Virus record (IMG/VR): IMGVR_UViG_3300005613_000503
Span: 1-20,259 of that record
Direction: 5' to 3' (one strand)
DNA from: a virus
DNA: 20,259 nt
Under the pieces are notes generated by a model. The model searched no databases. It saw only the letters and a list, made by a program, of their open reading frames with translations, and was not told where the DNA came from. Position 1 is the stretch's first letter. The number at the start of each line of letters is the position of its first letter. Positions 20,041 through 20,259 of this stretch are shown here, in pieces. The translations under genes were made by a program, and so were the position numbers.

Positions 20041-20135
20041 GCCCAACGTTGCTGCTAAAAGCTGAACCGCAAGAACAGACATATCAAATTAGAACCGTAC
20101 ACGTCCAGCGGTTTTGATTTTAGCAATTGTTGGGC
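20041..20135 (+). other. attC-like site 3 of the array
   Basis: GCCCAAC (20041-20047) and GTTGGGC (20129-20135) are perfect complements and fit RYYYAAC/GTTRRRY exactly. The arms GCTAAAA....AACCGC and GCGGTT....TTTTAGC pair around a 4-nt internal loop. Length 95 bp, as in site 2. Confidence 0.7.
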
Positions 20136-20153
20136 GTAGTTAATTTGATTGAA

Positions 20154-20259
20154 ATGGAAACGATAGATGAAAAAATTAGACGTCAGAACGGAAATGAATT
20201 GTGGAAATCCGATTACGATTACAGCATACTGAAGCACTTGATACATAGAGCCGTAGCAG
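20154..20259 (+). CDS. Partial gene of the next cassette
   Basis: A frame opens at ATG 20154 with METIDEKIRRQNGNELWKSD and stays open to the right edge (35 codons). It follows the core GTTGGGC and the leader TAGTTAATTTGATTGAAATG, matching the start of the previous cassette. The N-terminus is charged and helical. The family cannot be judged from this fragment. Confidence 0.5.
   Translation, partial: METIDEKIRRQNGNELWKSDYDYSILKHLIHRAVA

Larger units (their letters stand above)
19058..20259 (+). mobile_element. Integron-like gene cassette array without integrase
   Basis: Three attC-like sites (19058-19120, 19692-19784, 20041-20135) separate single ORFs that all point the same way. The cassette beginning GTTATGT (19114) ends ACATAAC (19692), and the one beginning GTTGGGC (19778) ends GCCCAAC (20041). 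Both are exact complements, as cassette circularisation demands. Stop codons lie in or close to the first box. No intI gene or attI is in view, so in this window it is an orphan cassette cluster (CALIN type). The next cassette continues past the right edge. Confidence 0.65.

Noticed and set aside
19818-20246. Minus-strand frames across the right-end cassettes
   Set aside because: They run antisense to well-formed cassette genes and cross the attC-like sites. No protein character is seen.
1-20259. CRISPR array, tRNA or rRNA genes
   Set aside because: No regularly spaced direct repeats of CRISPR type, and no cloverleaf or rRNA-like sequence was recognised by eye.

Overview
The window is part of a tailed bacteriophage (or prophage) genome, probably infecting a Bacteroidota host. 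Tape measure, small and large terminase and overlapping tail-chaperone frames show the phage nature. The host assignment rests on a DUF3127-type SSB-like protein, candidate promoters of the Bacteroidota form (TTG, about 19 nt, TAnnTTTG-like), and A/T-rich start contexts (TAATTAAATG) without clear Shine-Dalgarno sequences. It is an inference.

Layout: two divergent blocks meet at about 11.0-11.4 kb. The minus-strand block (1-11320, read right to left) is the packaging and virion module: two very small ORFs, TerS, TerL, two small unknown genes, a structured non-coding spacer (8403-8630), a GT-A fold glycosyltransferase, a coiled-coil scaffold-like protein, small virion or membrane genes, an overlapping pair that looks like a lambda G/GT tail chaperone, the tape measure, and tail proteins running off the left edge. 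I see no portal or major capsid gene between TerL and the tape measure, where they would be expected. The plus-strand block (11411-18601) is the early module for recombination and replication: a Rad52-family annealing protein, an SSB-like protein, a RusA-type resolvase, two proteins carrying only a DnaA domain-IV-like region, a DUF1376-type replication protein and a DnaC-like AAA+ loader. Genes are tightly packed, with many ATGA overlaps. Three copies of a 19-bp palindrome, followed by candidate promoters, suggest a shared repressor-operator circuit.

The most unusual feature is a set of integron-like gene cassettes inside and beside the phage genes. The right end (19058-20259) reads like a cassette array. 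Single short ORFs are separated by attC-like structures (RYYYAAC-like box, imperfect stem, GTTRRRY box), and the first box of each site is the exact complement of the first bases of its own cassette. Isolated units of the same kind sit between replication genes and carry a SpoU/TrmH-type RNA methyltransferase (12.7-13.3 kb) and an unknown gene (15.05-15.5 kb). Similar structures lie on the minus strand at 8449-8631. The two internal units share homologous right junctions and similar 5' leaders, so cassettes may have entered this phage repeatedly. No integron integrase is visible in the window.
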